DNA of 64,000 nucleotides from Pteria penguin (GCA_035048485.1 CM068587.1:26058534-26122533); one strand, 5' to 3'. Shown: positions 1 through 11,580, counted from the first letter of the stretch. The notes: generated by a model not told the origin, from the letters alone. Numbers and translations: made by a program.

Positions 1-1581
1 CGATATACATGTACTAATATTTCATCCATACTAAAACCGGGTCTCTGATATATATAGTTTATGCTATTTATAATAAAATAATCTTATAAATTAAGGTCTG
101 AACTTGCCTTATGTAGAACGGTACATAACGCAAGTACTTGGCGCTTTCAGACCACAAAGATAATTATATTAATATAGCAGTCAAATTTATAGGGGTTATT
201 TCCCCTTTTTATTCTTATATGTTTTATATAAGTCATTGCTTTATGTTACTATCTATAACATAAATTTATGTAATGTTTAATAATTAGAGAATCATAACAG
301 TAGATTTTTATCTGCTGTACTTATTTAATAAACAGTCACCTCAGTAGCAATGCACAACAACTTACGTAGTCAGTAGTTTTCAATTGGATAAAAACACCTA
401 CGAATCCTCAGTTACATGTATGCAGGAATTGAAGGAAAGACAATTTTGTGGTAGATTCAAACCTTTTAAGGTGTGTGCGAAGATCACTGGTATAGATATT
501 TGGCACTAGAGATTCGAACCCGGACTATTTAGAACAAGAGCAATTAAAAAGAATACATAGGGAGTCATAGATTCGAACATAGTACGTTGTACAGATGAAA
601 GCTATTGAACGGACAACAAGGTATTTGGTGGTATAGCAATCGAACCCACTGCTTACCGATATGTGGAACTATATAGACCACCATGATGGGTATATATCTA
701 TATATAAATTAATTTTGAATTAACTTTGCTAAACGCGATTAAATTAAAGATTTTGCAGACGCCCTCTGTACTGTGTCCTCGTGATTCAGTATTCTCTGAT
801 TTCAAACTGACAAAACTAATGGACCATATTTGTCCTCTTTAAAAATCTCTAATCGTGTCTGCAATCTAATTCTATAATTTTCTATAATATATGCCTTTCT
901 GTCATTGTTTTAAAGGTCCGATATCTGCTTTAGGATATGGTCTTTTTCACAAGTTCTTCCATTCCTTAATCCTAGTCCATATGCCAGAGATTAGTATGTA
1001 AAACTTGCATTACAATTGCCTGTCCGCTGGTTTTGTGAATATGTTCTTTGTCTAACTTTAAAATAATTTCATGACATTACGGAGGGTGTAATCGGTCAGC
1101 TTATTCCAGGGATCCCTATTAACCGTTATCTCTATTTTGTATTGGATGTCCCTGAATAACTAACACTCAGTATTCCAGCACTTTTACAAAATTCCAATTG
1201 ATCTTTAGGGAGCAACCATTTGATTTTTAGGTTGAGGGGGCAGGAAGACTTTTAAAAAAAAAGTCCCGTTCAAATTCGGGCAAAAAATAACAATAAATAA
1301 ATTAAAAAAAAAAAATCCGGCTCTGAAATTGGACAAGTGAAAGTCTTCATGAGTCTAGAAAAAACAAAATCAGAAAACAGTGTCGTAAACTTTTGATTAT
1401 TTCTTTTATTTATCACATTAAATATATCAAGTTTTTGTATAAAAGCTTTGAAAATGTAATATGTAATATTTAATAGAAAATCTTCTATATTTGAAGTAAT
1501 TATTCACGAGTCACAAGATGTAATTATGAAATATAACATCCATGATTTTGAAATGCTTCCTAAACTAAAAGTATTTAAATG
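1..1581. other. No gene seen; AT-rich flank
   Basis: No exon or ORF with recognisable similarity is visible. Short stretches near 505-525 and 630-650 contain TCGAACCC-like strings (GGGTTCGA on the minus strand), which resemble the tRNA B box. The one near 600-670 could be the head of a badly decayed tRNA-derived SINE, but no complete A box or tail was found. A-rich low-complexity sequence lies around 1250-1320. Confidence 0.4.
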
Positions 1582-2025
1582 TTACGTTCTGCGTTTTGCA
1601 CATGTACATCCAACTGTGACAGGTATAAAAGAAACTTCGTAGTCATATAACATGCTCTGTTGATTACATCCTGTGATCGTCAAAACCATTGTCGATCGAA
1701 CTATTGGTTGACAAGAATACTCGCCAGAATTTCCTCTACAACCTATGCATAAACATTTGGCATAAGTTATATCGCGTGGAAATCTCATTGGATTATAGTC
1801 AATGCATGTTTTCCATGGACAAGTTGATCTGTGTTTGATGTTGTCAAGGAAATGCCCCTGGATGTGATTTGGACAAGTGGTGTAAAGAGGCGAATCGTTA
1901 CATCGGTGATGCAGTGGATTCAATACGTTGTCTGTTGATGAAAATGCATTTCTGTATTGTAAGCTGTGACGACATCCAGAAATAATATGTGATAAAACGT
2001 AGGAATTGCCAATGAAAAGCAGGAT
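1582..2025 (-). CDS. Interleukin-17-like cytokine, 3'-terminal exon
   Basis: This exon encodes the mature part of a secreted cystine-knot cytokine of the IL-17 family, which in animals acts in innate and mucosal immunity through IL-17 receptors. The open frame runs 147 codons to the stop at 1582. The C-terminal half carries the family pattern: CPWKTC followed by a basic/proline stretch, then AKCLCIGC, then a terminal VGCTCA before a basic end. At least ten cysteines are present. Its first residues (ILLFIGNSYVLS) are hydrophobic and look like the end of a signal peptide, so an upstream exon must supply the initiator Met. The exon start is set by a pyrimidine-rich acceptor ending in TTCCTTCCAG just above 2025 on the minus strand. 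An in-frame TTG at 1653-1651 of the coding strand is not a credible start. I could not identify exon 1; candidate donors between 2160 and 2400 do not give a convincing signal peptide. IL-17 genes are often multicopy in bivalves. I am confident of the family and unsure of the subfamily. Confidence 0.85.
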   Translation of the reverse strand: MLLFIGNSYVLSHIISGCRHSLQYRNAFSSTDNVLNPLHHRCNDSPLYTTCPNHIQGHFLDNIKHRSTCPWKTCIDYNPMRFPRDITYAKCLCIGCRGNSGEYSCQPIVRSTMVLTITGCNQQSMLYDYEVSFIPVTVGCTCAKRRT

Positions 2026-2520
2026 CTGGAAGGAAATAAATAGCAGAGAAATAGAAATTATTGAATCATTAAATGCATAATTGAGATATATTGTTTTAAA
2101 TTAATTGCACCTGTCATTTAATCGTCTTGCAATACGACTGTGTTGTAATAAAAAGTTCTTATAATGGGGTTACGTTTGTATTCGGCCATGGAAAAACAGC
2201 AGCTATTCGTAAGGTTCTGTTACGACAGAAGACGTCTGAACAAGCTGTATGACAAAAATAACCATACAACATGGAGTTAATCAAATAAACATATACATCT
2301 ACATTACAAAAAAAATCGATTGTATAGTAAATCCGTCAATCTCCCAGAATTTCTACCAAAATATGAAACATACGGGAATGCACTTACATGTTAATTTCAG
2401 TTAATGTTTTATAGGACAGAACGGTTTATTTGTCATCGTATTATCCTTTCCATTGTAGAATCGGGAAGAGTTCATGAGAGTGAACAACTTTTTTGAATCT
2501 AAATCCTTCATATTTAGTAT
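2026..2520. other. Presumed 5' intron of the IL-17-like gene
   Basis: No coding exon is convincing here. On the minus strand a strong donor-like GTAAGTG occurs near 2380-2390, but the frames leading into it contain stops. It could end an untranslated first exon. A second possible donor lies near 2170. Confidence 0.3.
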
Positions 2521-2581
2521 ATATATATACTCAGAGACTTTAACTATAATGATATTAGATAGGCGTTTTTAAAGTCTCTGA

Positions 2582-2591
<10 letters not shown>
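2521..2591. repeat. Short perfect hairpin ending in CTCAGAGAC
   Basis: About 21 bases (2521-2541) containing TACTCAGAGACTTT are repeated in inverse at 2571-2591, with a 29-base loop. The outer end CTCAGAGAC flanked by TA resembles the CTCAGGGACG-type sequence (minus strand) near 4135-4150 at the far side of the Tc1-like element. The hairpin may be an internally deleted transposon terminus. Confidence 0.55.

Positions 2592-2673
<82 letters not shown>
2583..2673. repeat. (TA)n microsatellite, about 45 units
   Basis: This is an uninterrupted TA dinucleotide run that abuts the hairpin on its left and the decayed Tc1-like element on its right. Tc1/mariner elements target TA, so the run may have served as a landing site. 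Confidence 0.95.
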
Positions 2674-2677
<4 letters not shown>

Positions 2678-2836
2678 CTTCAATCAACAAGTAGGGTAAA
2701 TAAATGCATCAAACTTGATTTATTACGAAAATTTTAATTATATTTGACAATATGTTGATACTATCACACGTTTCTTTTAAAATTTATTTGATTTCATCAG
2801 TTATGAATACCACGTCCAAAATTTCATGTGTTTCGT

Positions 2837-3860
2837 TTAGTAACGAGTATGCCCTCTATTTGCTTTAACGCATGTACGCAACCTGGACCGCATGGATTGA
2901 CATAAAGTTCGAATTTTTCTCATAATAGTATTATTCCACTCTTCTTGAAGAGCACGTGCCAACTCATACACAATTGTTGGTTGACGTTGAAGTTTACGTA
3001 AGCGTCTCCCTAACTCATCCCACATGTGCTCTATAGGATTGAGGTCTGATGAATGTGCTGGGAAATCCATTACATTAATTCCCTGGATGTTTAGAAAGTT
3101 TAAGGTGACTAGCCGTTTGCGGACATGCGTTGTCTTGTTGAAACGTCAATAGATTGTTGACAGTTTGATGACGTTGAATTAATGGAAGGAGCTCAGACTG
3201 TAAAACGTCATCGATGTAGCGCCTCGTGGTAGGAGTGTTCCTCAAAATAACCAGTGATGACTTAAAATGTTGATTGATGGTTACCCAAACCATGACGCCA
3301 CCACCGCCAAATTTGTCACGCTCAATTATGCAGTTTGCGGCAAAACGTTAATTGCGTCTCCTATAAATGCCTTGTCTTCCGTCAGCCATGGACAAATTGA
3401 ATCTTGATTCGTCGCTGAACACTACGTCATGCCAATTACGTCGATTAGCAAACATGTTCCAGGACCAGGTCAGACGATTTCTTCGGTGGCGAGGAGTTTG
3501 GATCAAGCCTTTCAATGGGCGACAGCATAGCAAACCTTGCTCTATCAATTGTCGGCGTACTGTCCTGGGGTTGATTTGCCTACCGTGACTACCTATCACA
3601 TTTCTTGACGTGTTTACGGCTGTCGCAAACCTGTCACGTAGATGACGTTGCCTTATGAGACCGTCTTGACGTCTTGTCGTTACGCGTGGCTGACCACTTC
3701 GAGGACGATCTTTAACACTCCCTGTGGTCCGATACTTCTGTACAAGTCTCGTGATTGTAGACAAATGGACGTTTAAGCGTCCTGCGATGATACCTTGATT
3801 TACGCCGGCGTCCACAAAGCCAAGAACAGCATATCTCTGTTGCTCAGACAGTCTCGGCAT
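2837..3860 (-). pseudogene. Tc1/mariner-like transposase, two lesions
   Basis: This is a nearly full-length Tc1-type transposase of about 340 codons, the usual family length. The start is MPRLSEQQRYAVLGF at 3860. An N-terminal HTH region (residues 1-60) ends in the hallmark DRPRSGQPRVTT. The DDE residues are visible as FSDESRF, QQDNACPQ and SSDLNPIEHMWDEL. The copy is broken by one in-frame TAA at about 3346-3348, just after the first Asp region. A single-base insertion near 3075-3080 shifts the frame, after which the last 77 residues continue in another frame to 2837. No other stop is needed to read it, so inactivation looks fairly recent. Terminal inverted repeats were not defined with certainty; the nearest candidates are CTGAG-TA motifs at 2571-2591 and 4135-4152. 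Confidence 0.85.
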
Positions 3861-4479
3861 TTCACGCGTTAGTTTTAATGAAGCAAAGTTTGAAATCAGG
3901 ATAGATAAAGGCACTAGGTACCAGTATACGTTATTTCTGAAGAAAATGACTCAATGTAGAGCACGTGGTGGAGTACTTTTTGAAAAGCGCAGGGGTGAGC
4001 AGTATTAGGTTATGGTTGAGTGATTTGTCTCGCCAATAGCATGAACGTTACCGCAATCACACAATATCAAGCAGATATTGAAATCGATTTATTTTCAAAA
4101 CATTTTTGTTTTTACATGAAAAATTATATATATAGGCGTCCCTGAGTATATATATAATAATATATATATAATTATGATGGAGATTACACACAGATACAAA
4201 AGTCATTTCCAAAACAGTATTATTCAAAATTATCCTATCAAAATATTAATTTTTAATCTTCATGTATTTTCTATCTTTCTCATCTTTATCAACGTGATCC
4301 ATTTACAAAGTGTACATATTTTTTTACATTATATACGTAATCTATAATTCGCAATGACTACAATTCTTACTTAATGCATTATTTTCTTTAATATTTCCTT
4401 CATGGCATTATTTTATATTTAAATGAAATATACTCGATTTCATTTTGTAAACCCTCACTTCACTTTCCAAAGACATCAC

Positions 4480-4480
<1 letters not shown>
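3861..4480. other. Tc1 flank and AT-rich spacer
   Basis: The first 270 bases are probably the untranslated flank of the Tc1-like element, ending near GGCGTCCCTGAGTATATA at 4133-4152. The rest is AT-rich with no visible gene. Confidence 0.35.

Positions 4481-4481
<1 letters not shown>

Positions 4482-4514
<33 letters not shown>
4482..4514. repeat. (ATT)n microsatellite at left edge of element
   Basis: About 11 ATT units lie directly against the left end of the Helitron-like element. A matching ATT run lies on its right (8037-8063), so the element appears to sit inside a TTA/ATT-rich target. Confidence 0.9.
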
Positions 4515-5289
4515 GGTTTCACAAGTTTCACTTGTGAAACCTTTTATTATTCTACTGTCTTTTCTTATTTATTATTATTATTATTATTCTTCATCCGTTT
4601 TTTTTTTTGTGACGGCTCAGAAATCACTCATTATTAAAGATATTACTATTCTGTTTTCAGTGTTCGATTCGAAATTAAATTTTCAAGATTTGATTTTTTT
4701 AATTTTCTAAATTACCGCTTATAAGCGCGCAGCGCCACCTACGACGCCAAAATTTTGAATCGCTATATCTTCCTTATTATTTGTCCGATTGGAATGAAAT
4801 TTTCAGCATTCGATTCAGAAAAGGAGATGCAAGATTTTATGTCACTGCGTCAATTTCGTAGCTCTACCCCGAAAAAGTTGACCTTGACCCGATTGTTTTC
4901 ATTTCAAAAAAAATATTTCAATCTTAGATTTTAGACAGTAGGATGAAAGATTTTAATGGTCTGATTTGGAATATGAAAAATTTTTGAAATCGGACCATAA
5001 ATAAAGTCACAATGAGCGTGGGAAAATTCGCTATGACGTCATCAAAGCTAATTAAATATTCATACGTTAATATCTCTCTTATTAAATGAGATATCGGCAT
5101 GAAATTTTATATCTAAACATGTTTCCACATTCTTAATCTACCTCTAGAATGAAAATGGCATGCTGCCAATATTTTTGAAATTATTGAAAATTTTCGAATC
5201 AAATCTTTGGCAAGGTCTAGCGACTTTATTTGCAGTCGGATTTTGATCGGGTTTCTTCCATTCGATAGAGCGTTCAAATACCTACCTGT

Positions 5290-6330
5290 AAAGTGTTCTC
5301 GGATTTTCGCTAACTCTTACGGTTCTCGAGTTATTTGCGTTTGAACACGACAACCCCCTTTAAAGTGATGTTTGTGACGTCATCAACACTCATTAATTAT
5401 TCATGAAATGTTTTCGCCTATAGCTCGCTTATTGAGGAAGATAGAGGTGTGAAATTTGGTAGCATGATAGAGATTGAGAATATCTACCGACTGACAAGAG
5501 GAATTTGGCATGGAGCCAAATTCCTGAAAATGACGTCATACTTTGTAAATGACGTCATATCTCCCTTATTTTTCATCGGATCGAGGCGGGGACGGTTGGA
5601 ATCGATTCTGCGTGAAAAAGTAAAATGGTAAGTACCAGCAACAGAATTTCGATATCTCTTACCGTTTTCGAGATATTTGCGGTCAAAGTTCAGTGTTTGG
5701 CCTTTCCTGAAAATACAATTTAAAACTTCAGGTACCTGTGTCTCGCTTATTGATAAAGCTGGAGGTATGAAATTTGGTAGCATAAAAGAGAATGCAAATA
5801 TCTACCGACTGACAAAAGGGAATTGGCAAGGTGCCAAATTCCTGAAAATGACGTCATACTTTTCTAAATGACGTCATAACTCCCTTATTTTTCATCGTAT
5901 CGAATCGGGGATTGTTGCAATCGATTCTGCGTGAAAAAGTAGTTAAAGGAGAAAGGTCTGGTCTCAGATTTTCGATATCTCTTACCGTTTTCGAGATATT
6001 TGCGGTCAAAGTTCAGTGTTTGGCCTTTCCTGAAAATACAATTTAAAACTTCAGGTACCTGTGTCTCGCTTATTGATAAAGCTAGAGGTATGAAATTTGG
6101 TAGCATAAAAGAGAATGCAAATATCTACCGACTGACAAAAGGGAATTGGCATGGTACCAAATTCCTGAAAATGACGTCATACTTTGTAAATGACGTCATA
6201 ACTCCATTAATTTTCATCTTATCGAATCGGGGATTGTTGCAATCGATTCTGCGCGAAAATTTATATGCATAACATTGCCATCAAATTTTCGCTAACTCTT
6301 ACCGTTTTCGAGTTATTTAGGTTTAAACAC
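5290..6330. repeat. Tandem repeat, about 323-bp period
   Basis: Units are anchored by CTCTTACCGTTTTCGAG-like sequence at about 5315, 5655, 5978 and 6297. The two middle units are almost identical over some 250 bases, including TTTGGTAGCATAAAAGAGAA and paired TGACGTCAT motifs. The outer units are more divergent. The block lies inside the Helitron-like element. Confidence 0.9.
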
Positions 6331-6939
6331 GACAACCCCCTTTAAAGTGATGCTTTCAACGTCACATAAAGTTCATTAATGTTTAATGAAATGGTTTCAG
6401 CTAAAGCTCGCTTATTAAAGAAGGTAGAGATGTGAAAATTGGTAGCATGATAGGGAATGAGGGTATCTACCGACTCTTTACTTTGAAATTTCATCTTTCG
6501 GCTATTCATTCTCACAGACACATACTCCCGTTTAATGAAAAAATTTTTCGAAATATACGACGTTTTAAGAGAATTACGTAAGATTTAATATTTTTCGATT
6601 TTCGCGTATGTAGCTTTTAGTTTTAATGGTAGATCTCTCAAATTTTCACTGTTATGTTCTCTAGGTTCATATCTTTAGAACTTTCATCGGCCGATATTAT
6701 CTATCTCTTTTAGTTTGGCCTCTATTTCAATTTAAAGTTTTTTAAAAATTACGTAATGTTCAAAACTGTCTTATTTTTAGTCTTTTAGTTTCCAAAACAT
6801 TACGAAACGATTTTCCGTAACGATTTCACTATGAAACATGTTTCCCGGTATTTGAAAGTGAGCAATTTAAAGATTTTTTTATAAAAATATCTTACTTGCG
6901 TAACTTTCAAGTATTTTTTATTCGTCGTATGAACAAATT

Positions 6940-7460
6940 ATAAAAACAAGAGTTTGAGAAAGCATTTTGATTTAAATTTCTTAAACAAAAATCAAATTTT
7001 GGGCACTCTACTGATGAACAACGCAATAAACATATCTTCAGAAGCGCGGTCAATTTGCCTTGCTTAATACCTTGCACGACACCGCTGTGATATAGGACTT
7101 CTTCCATGGACAAGGCGCAGTAACTCGCGATTAATTCAATCGCGATTTAAAGTGCTTTCTATAAAATAGAGTTTGAGAAAGTATTATGCATTCGAATTCT
7201 TAAACAAAAAAAAAAACCAAAAAATAAAAAAACCAACCCCCCCCCCCCCTAAAAAAAAAAAACAAAAAAAAAAAAAAAAAAGAAAAAAAAAGCAAATTTA
7301 CATTCTACGAGCTACTGCTGAACAAGGCTATAAAGAAATCTTCTCCGAGCGTCGGCATTACACATTAGAGAAGCGCGGTGAATTTGCCTTGCTTAATACC
7401 TCGCACTGCGCCGCTGTTATACAGGACTTCAAACGTGTGTGAATTAATCGCCAGTTACAG
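6940..7460. repeat. Diverged direct duplication with poly(C)/poly(A) tract
   Basis: GAGTTTGAGAAAG followed by AAGCGCGGT and TTTGCCTTGCTTAATACC occurs twice, in blocks starting near 6940 and 7170. The second copy has gained a low-complexity expansion at 7204-7293, with 13 C residues followed by long A runs. Confidence 0.75.
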
Positions 7461-7534
7461 TGCTTTACCTGTGGAATACGAGACATTGTCAAGTCTTTCT
7501 TTTGTATATTGGGGAAAGCGGCATTACTAAAGGC

Positions 7535-7698
7535 CATCGCGAGGAGAATTGTTTATTCCAGCAGAGTGGCGATTCAAGGTCAAACATCTGTACACGCGAA
7601 ATAACTTGCGTAAGTTCATCGCGAGGAGAATTGTTTATTCCAGCAGAGAAGCGATTCAAGGTCAAACATCTGTACACGCGAAATACCTTGCGTAAGTT
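7535..7698 (+). repeat. 82-bp tandem duplication
   Basis: Two almost identical units (7535-7616 and 7617-7698) begin CATCGCGAGGAGAATTG and end in TTGCGTAAGTT. Near-identity implies a recent duplication. Confidence 0.9.
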
Positions 7699-8036
7699 AA
7701 TAAATAAACAACATAAAGCGGGCAGTAAGGACTGAAGATCTAGGTTACACGTGCAGATTGTACTAAGTGTGATTGTCCTACATGTTTCTTGTTTCAAATA
7801 TATGGTCAAGAGTAGTCGATATTGTGCGATGTAGGCTTCAGTATAATGTGTATAATGTAAGTCGCCGTTACCTACAATTTCTGCAAGTAGATTGCGCAAT
7901 GTGGATACCATCACTAAAGATCAGATATCTGGATCGTGAAAAAGAATTTTGTATTAGAGTAGGAGATCTCAGCTTCGCTGCTTCGACTTTAACTTGTGAA
8001 ACCTACTCGTTGCTTTAGCAACGAGCTCGTTTCTAG

Positions 8037-8063
8037 TTATTATTATTATTATTATTATTATTA
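8037..8063. repeat. (ATT)n microsatellite at right edge of element
   Basis: About nine TAT/ATT units follow directly after the CTAG end of the Helitron-like element, matching the run on its left side. Confidence 0.9.
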
Positions 8064-9224
8064 CGTCCATCAAGGCGTCATCAGCATAGCTGTACTGTAT
8101 TAATTCAGTAAATGACTATATGATGGAGGGAAACCCTGATGCTTTGTTTCACAAGACAACCGAAAAGAATAGCAAAAGCTAGTGAACATAAAATACTGCA
8201 GAATGTTAGCGATGGAAAGGTGAACGTGGCAATTACAGCAATGTAACATAGTGGACATTCATGGTCTCCTAAAACCCAGAATTGAAAGTGAAAGTGAATA
8301 TTTGATAAGAAATACCATGTATTGAGTTAGATCATTTTAATATTTGTTTAGAGTTTATTTTATGAGTTAGTCGACAGCGGACAATATAATCGTGATAGTG
8401 AGATATTATTGATCAATTTCTTCAAATCGCTTCCAGACTCTTATTAAAAGTATAACCAAATAACCAAAGATCTTAATATGAAAGGCCGACTAATAATACT
8501 AAGAAGCCATCCGCTCAATGACAACATACTGTACTTATATTCTTTATCTCTGTTTTATGTTAGCTAGCACGTGGAGAGAAAAGATAAAGGAAACGTGGTA
8601 CAATAATACTCCAGAACTATTTTAGGACAACTATTACAGTGAAATTCAGTTATGAAATGACAAATTTGGAATTCTATGGATGAAGAAGACACTATTTTAA
8701 TTTAATTTCATGTTTAGTGGTTAAACAACTTTATATACGAAAGTAACTGATACTGACATAGTACCACAGTAGATGTACTGAGACTATCTTCTTGGGGAGA
8801 ATAATCTTTTTTTTTTTCTAACTAGCTGAACCCGGAATAAATGGAAAGATTGAAAACATAATAGTATATATATATAATACCAGCAATCACAGACCCATGT
8901 TAAAACAGACGCATTACTTGTGTGTTGTACTAATGAAAATACGAAAGAAGAAACACTATTAAGGATTCTTTCAAATGTACTACAATTGTATCCCAGACAA
9001 AATAATTCTACTTATCCACAGCCCATTAAAGGAGTACAAATTAGGAAGTAAATTTTTAACGTATACTGTGATACTATAAAGCAATAAATTTAAAGTCGAG
9101 TTAAGATCGATTCAGGAAATATTTGTTGATTTTCAATTTTATTGTGAATTAGATCCTTATACAAAGAACAACTGCAATTAATTATACTAACTCTACATTA
9201 TATTCCTTCGTACGTTTCAATGTA
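8064..9224. other. AT-rich spacer, nothing recognised
   Basis: No ORF, splice-bounded exon or repeat of note was seen. Confidence 0.4.
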
Positions 9225-9515
9225 AAGATGATGGATACATCCAAACCATAAGTCTAAAAATCATGAAACCAGAGGACATACAAAATCACTGAAAATGAAA
9301 ACCATGTGGAAAATAACAAAATATGTCTACTTGAAGAGCATATGTGAACCACTATGATGGAGTGAGATCAGGTGCCCGGGGAGAGTGAGCATCTCCTGCT
9401 TGCTAGCAACACCCGTCACATATACCCTGTAGAAAAAGTCAAATCGTGTAAATTCCATATGTATTTATATATGGAGAAGTCAAAGTAGGTAACCTTCTAG
9501 TATAGAAGGTGTAGG
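9225..9515 (-). repeat. Orphan 3' tail of Penelope-like element
   Basis: On the minus strand this copy reads through the conserved block GACGGGTGTTGCTAGCAA and CGGGCACCTGATC, then GCTCTTCAAGTAGACATA. It is an inverted copy, about 300 bases long, of 28420-28735, which lies directly after a reverse-transcriptase ORF. No RT sequence accompanies the present copy. Confidence 0.75.
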
Positions 9516-9544
9516 CTTTTCTAAGTAGAAATTTACTCGTTAAA

Positions 9545-9715
9545 ATAAAGATGTCCTAACGGGTCATATACCTCCCCACCCCCAATATTTCTTTCCAAAA
9601 TACCTCACTGGTAGAAGTGTAATGAATGTCCCACTTGTACATTTTGAGGAACTTAGTTTGTTAACTAGACGGACGATTTTTATAAACCCCCAAAAAAATT
9701 CGCTTGCGGGGTTAA
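9545..9715 (+). mobile_element. Minimal tandem-core (pearl-like) element
   Basis: The left end GTCCTAACGGGTCATATAC matches the left end of the 2-kb element at 42648 (GTCCTAACGGGACAAATAC). The right end has a CCCCC...GCGGGG hairpin (9680-9710), as at 44608-44632. The two ends are only about 170 bases apart and the roughly 140-bp core repeats are absent. It looks like a core-less or deleted member of the same family. Confidence 0.55.
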
Positions 9716-11424
9716 AAATATTAAATTAAAATTCAATACTTTAATATAACTTAATATTTATGGTATTACACAATATTAAGCCCCAGAACAACGTGCTAAT
9801 CAGGACTTCGCGCTGTTCTAGTGTCACAATTTGTTTAGAACACCGCAAAAACTTTATGTCATTTCTTAAGAAACAAGATATTTACACTAAAGAATGCCGA
9901 AATGTACGGAATCGTAGAATTTAGTTGTTGGCTGAAGGGTTTATTGATAAGAGAAAAAAAGATAATAATTGCAATAAGTAAATGAATCATAAAATTCTGG
10001 AATTATTGTGAATATGGATTTTATTTTCTCTCATTCGAAATAAACCATTTTAAAAGTCTGAAAAGAAAAAACACAAACTTTATTCATTCTCGTTCTAAGA
10101 TTTTTTTCAGAAGAATAGCGGTGTCTGATGCGTTTTAACACTGTTATCTAGACATACCTGTAAGAGTATCTTGAATGAAGACATAGTGGTCAAGTTAAAT
10201 CACTAAGTGTTTCAAATTTCATCTATCTTATTGACTAACATAGTAAATCTCTAACTTTATATATAAATTTTGCGCATGTTCAAATATATTCACTTTACTT
10301 TTAACCAATAATATCATATGTTGAAAGCGGAAGTAAACTTGATGTATGTTATAATTCAAATAGCAATAGCATTATTTTATGACCCGGTATTTTTAATCTA
10401 GAGGTGGAGTTATGCCAAACATGATTTAAAATGTTTAACTAACAGGTAAATTTTATAACAAGTAAAATGTCATCAGGACTGAAATTATTATTAAGATTTT
10501 TAAATGTACACCATTTTATTTCATTGAAAAAATGGTTTGTCAATGGAAAGAAATCAAATTAAAATCTAACAAACACACGCTGAAAATAAAGAATTGCAAT
10601 GTGAGTTTTGAATGAAAACTCATAATTAACTTATATATTGTGCACGTAAAACTCATTATTCCTACCGCTATGTCAGATACAACGACTATAAAATCGCTGT
10701 GCAAGTAGAATCTTATAAGTAGAATGTCGACTAGTGGATCATAAATATACTAAACAGAATTACTGACCATATATGTATGCTTCGGGTATGATTCATTTTT
10801 AAAGCAAAATATTTAGATACAATGAATGTTAGAGATGTCAAAATATACCATACAACAACTTAGAAATGGCCAATTACGGATACCTAGAAGGACCAGAAGC
10901 TGTGTCATGGACGAGTAAATATATTTTCACTGATCACTCCCTCTATCATGACAATGGGAGTGTTATCAGACTAGTTAGGCTTATCGTTTTGATAAATATT
11001 CACAGTGAAACGCAGAATTACGATCAGTGTCAGGTAGTTCACTAAACTTTTACATTTATAAAGATAAGTATAAAACTAGTCAATGTCAATTAAATTCGAA
11101 AATTTTAACTTAACTTACCCATTTTTGATGTAGTTATACATTTTGTCAGTATACAATGAAATATACACATATTAAATAAGCAAATTCCAAACTATGCAAT
11201 TCTGTTACCAATTAAAACTACTCATCAACGTTTCGCATTACGAGTGTTTAAATCACAACGTGGTCATTTAAGCCGTTAACCTCACCAATTAGGTCCTATT
11301 TTCATTTCAACTGACCTTTCAATGTCAGTATCTCAGTTGAATTAAAATGGAATATTTTTGTCTTTTTGTGTGCTTAATCTTTTATCATCTGCATGTCCGT
11401 GCCGACTTTATTACTCATATGCAG

Positions 11425-11580
11425 TGTGTAAGCGTGTCTGGTGTTTAGATGTGTGCTAGCGTGTCTGGTGTTTAGTTTAGCAGTGTGCTAGCATGTATGG
11501 TCTTGTTCAGCAGTGTGCTGGTTGTCTAGTGTTTCGTTTATTTTTGTGCTAGCGTGTCTAGTATTTTGTTTGTCGTGTGA
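11425..11580 (+). repeat. Degenerate minisatellite, roughly 40-bp unit
   Basis: GTGTGCTAGCGTGTCTGGTG, or a close variant, recurs about four times with intervening GTTTAGTTTAGCA-like segments. Confidence 0.7.

Larger units (their letters stand above)
4514..8036 (+). mobile_element. Non-autonomous Helitron/Helentron-like element
   Basis: The left end is AGGTTTCACAAGT, itself part of a 29-base palindrome at 4514-4542. The same sequence occurs inverted at 7991-8004 (AACTTGTGAAACCT), but there it is subterminal. Past it come a perfect 9-bp hairpin (CTCGTTGCT at 8006-8014, inverted at 8017-8025), seven bases, CTAG at 8033-8036, then T. Asymmetric inverted repeats plus a 3' hairpin and CTRR end are the published hallmarks of Helitron2/Helentron elements. 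No Rep or helicase ORF is present, so it would be mobilised in trans. The interior is built from tandem blocks: about 320-bp units from 5290 to 6330, a duplicated block at 6940-7460, and an 82-bp duplication at 7535-7698. Several open frames in the 320-bp units mirror the repeat and do not look like genes. Family placement is inference from structure only. Confidence 0.65.

Noticed and set aside
1921..1923. Start of the IL-17-like gene here
   Set aside because: The codon is TTG; the frame continues upstream to an acceptor at 2025.
5449..6272. Three similar 60-90-residue ORFs (MKFGS.../MRSKFSVWPF...)
   Set aside because: They repeat with the 323-bp tandem unit of the Helitron-like element and have unrelated overlapping frames on both strands, so they are by-products of the repeat.
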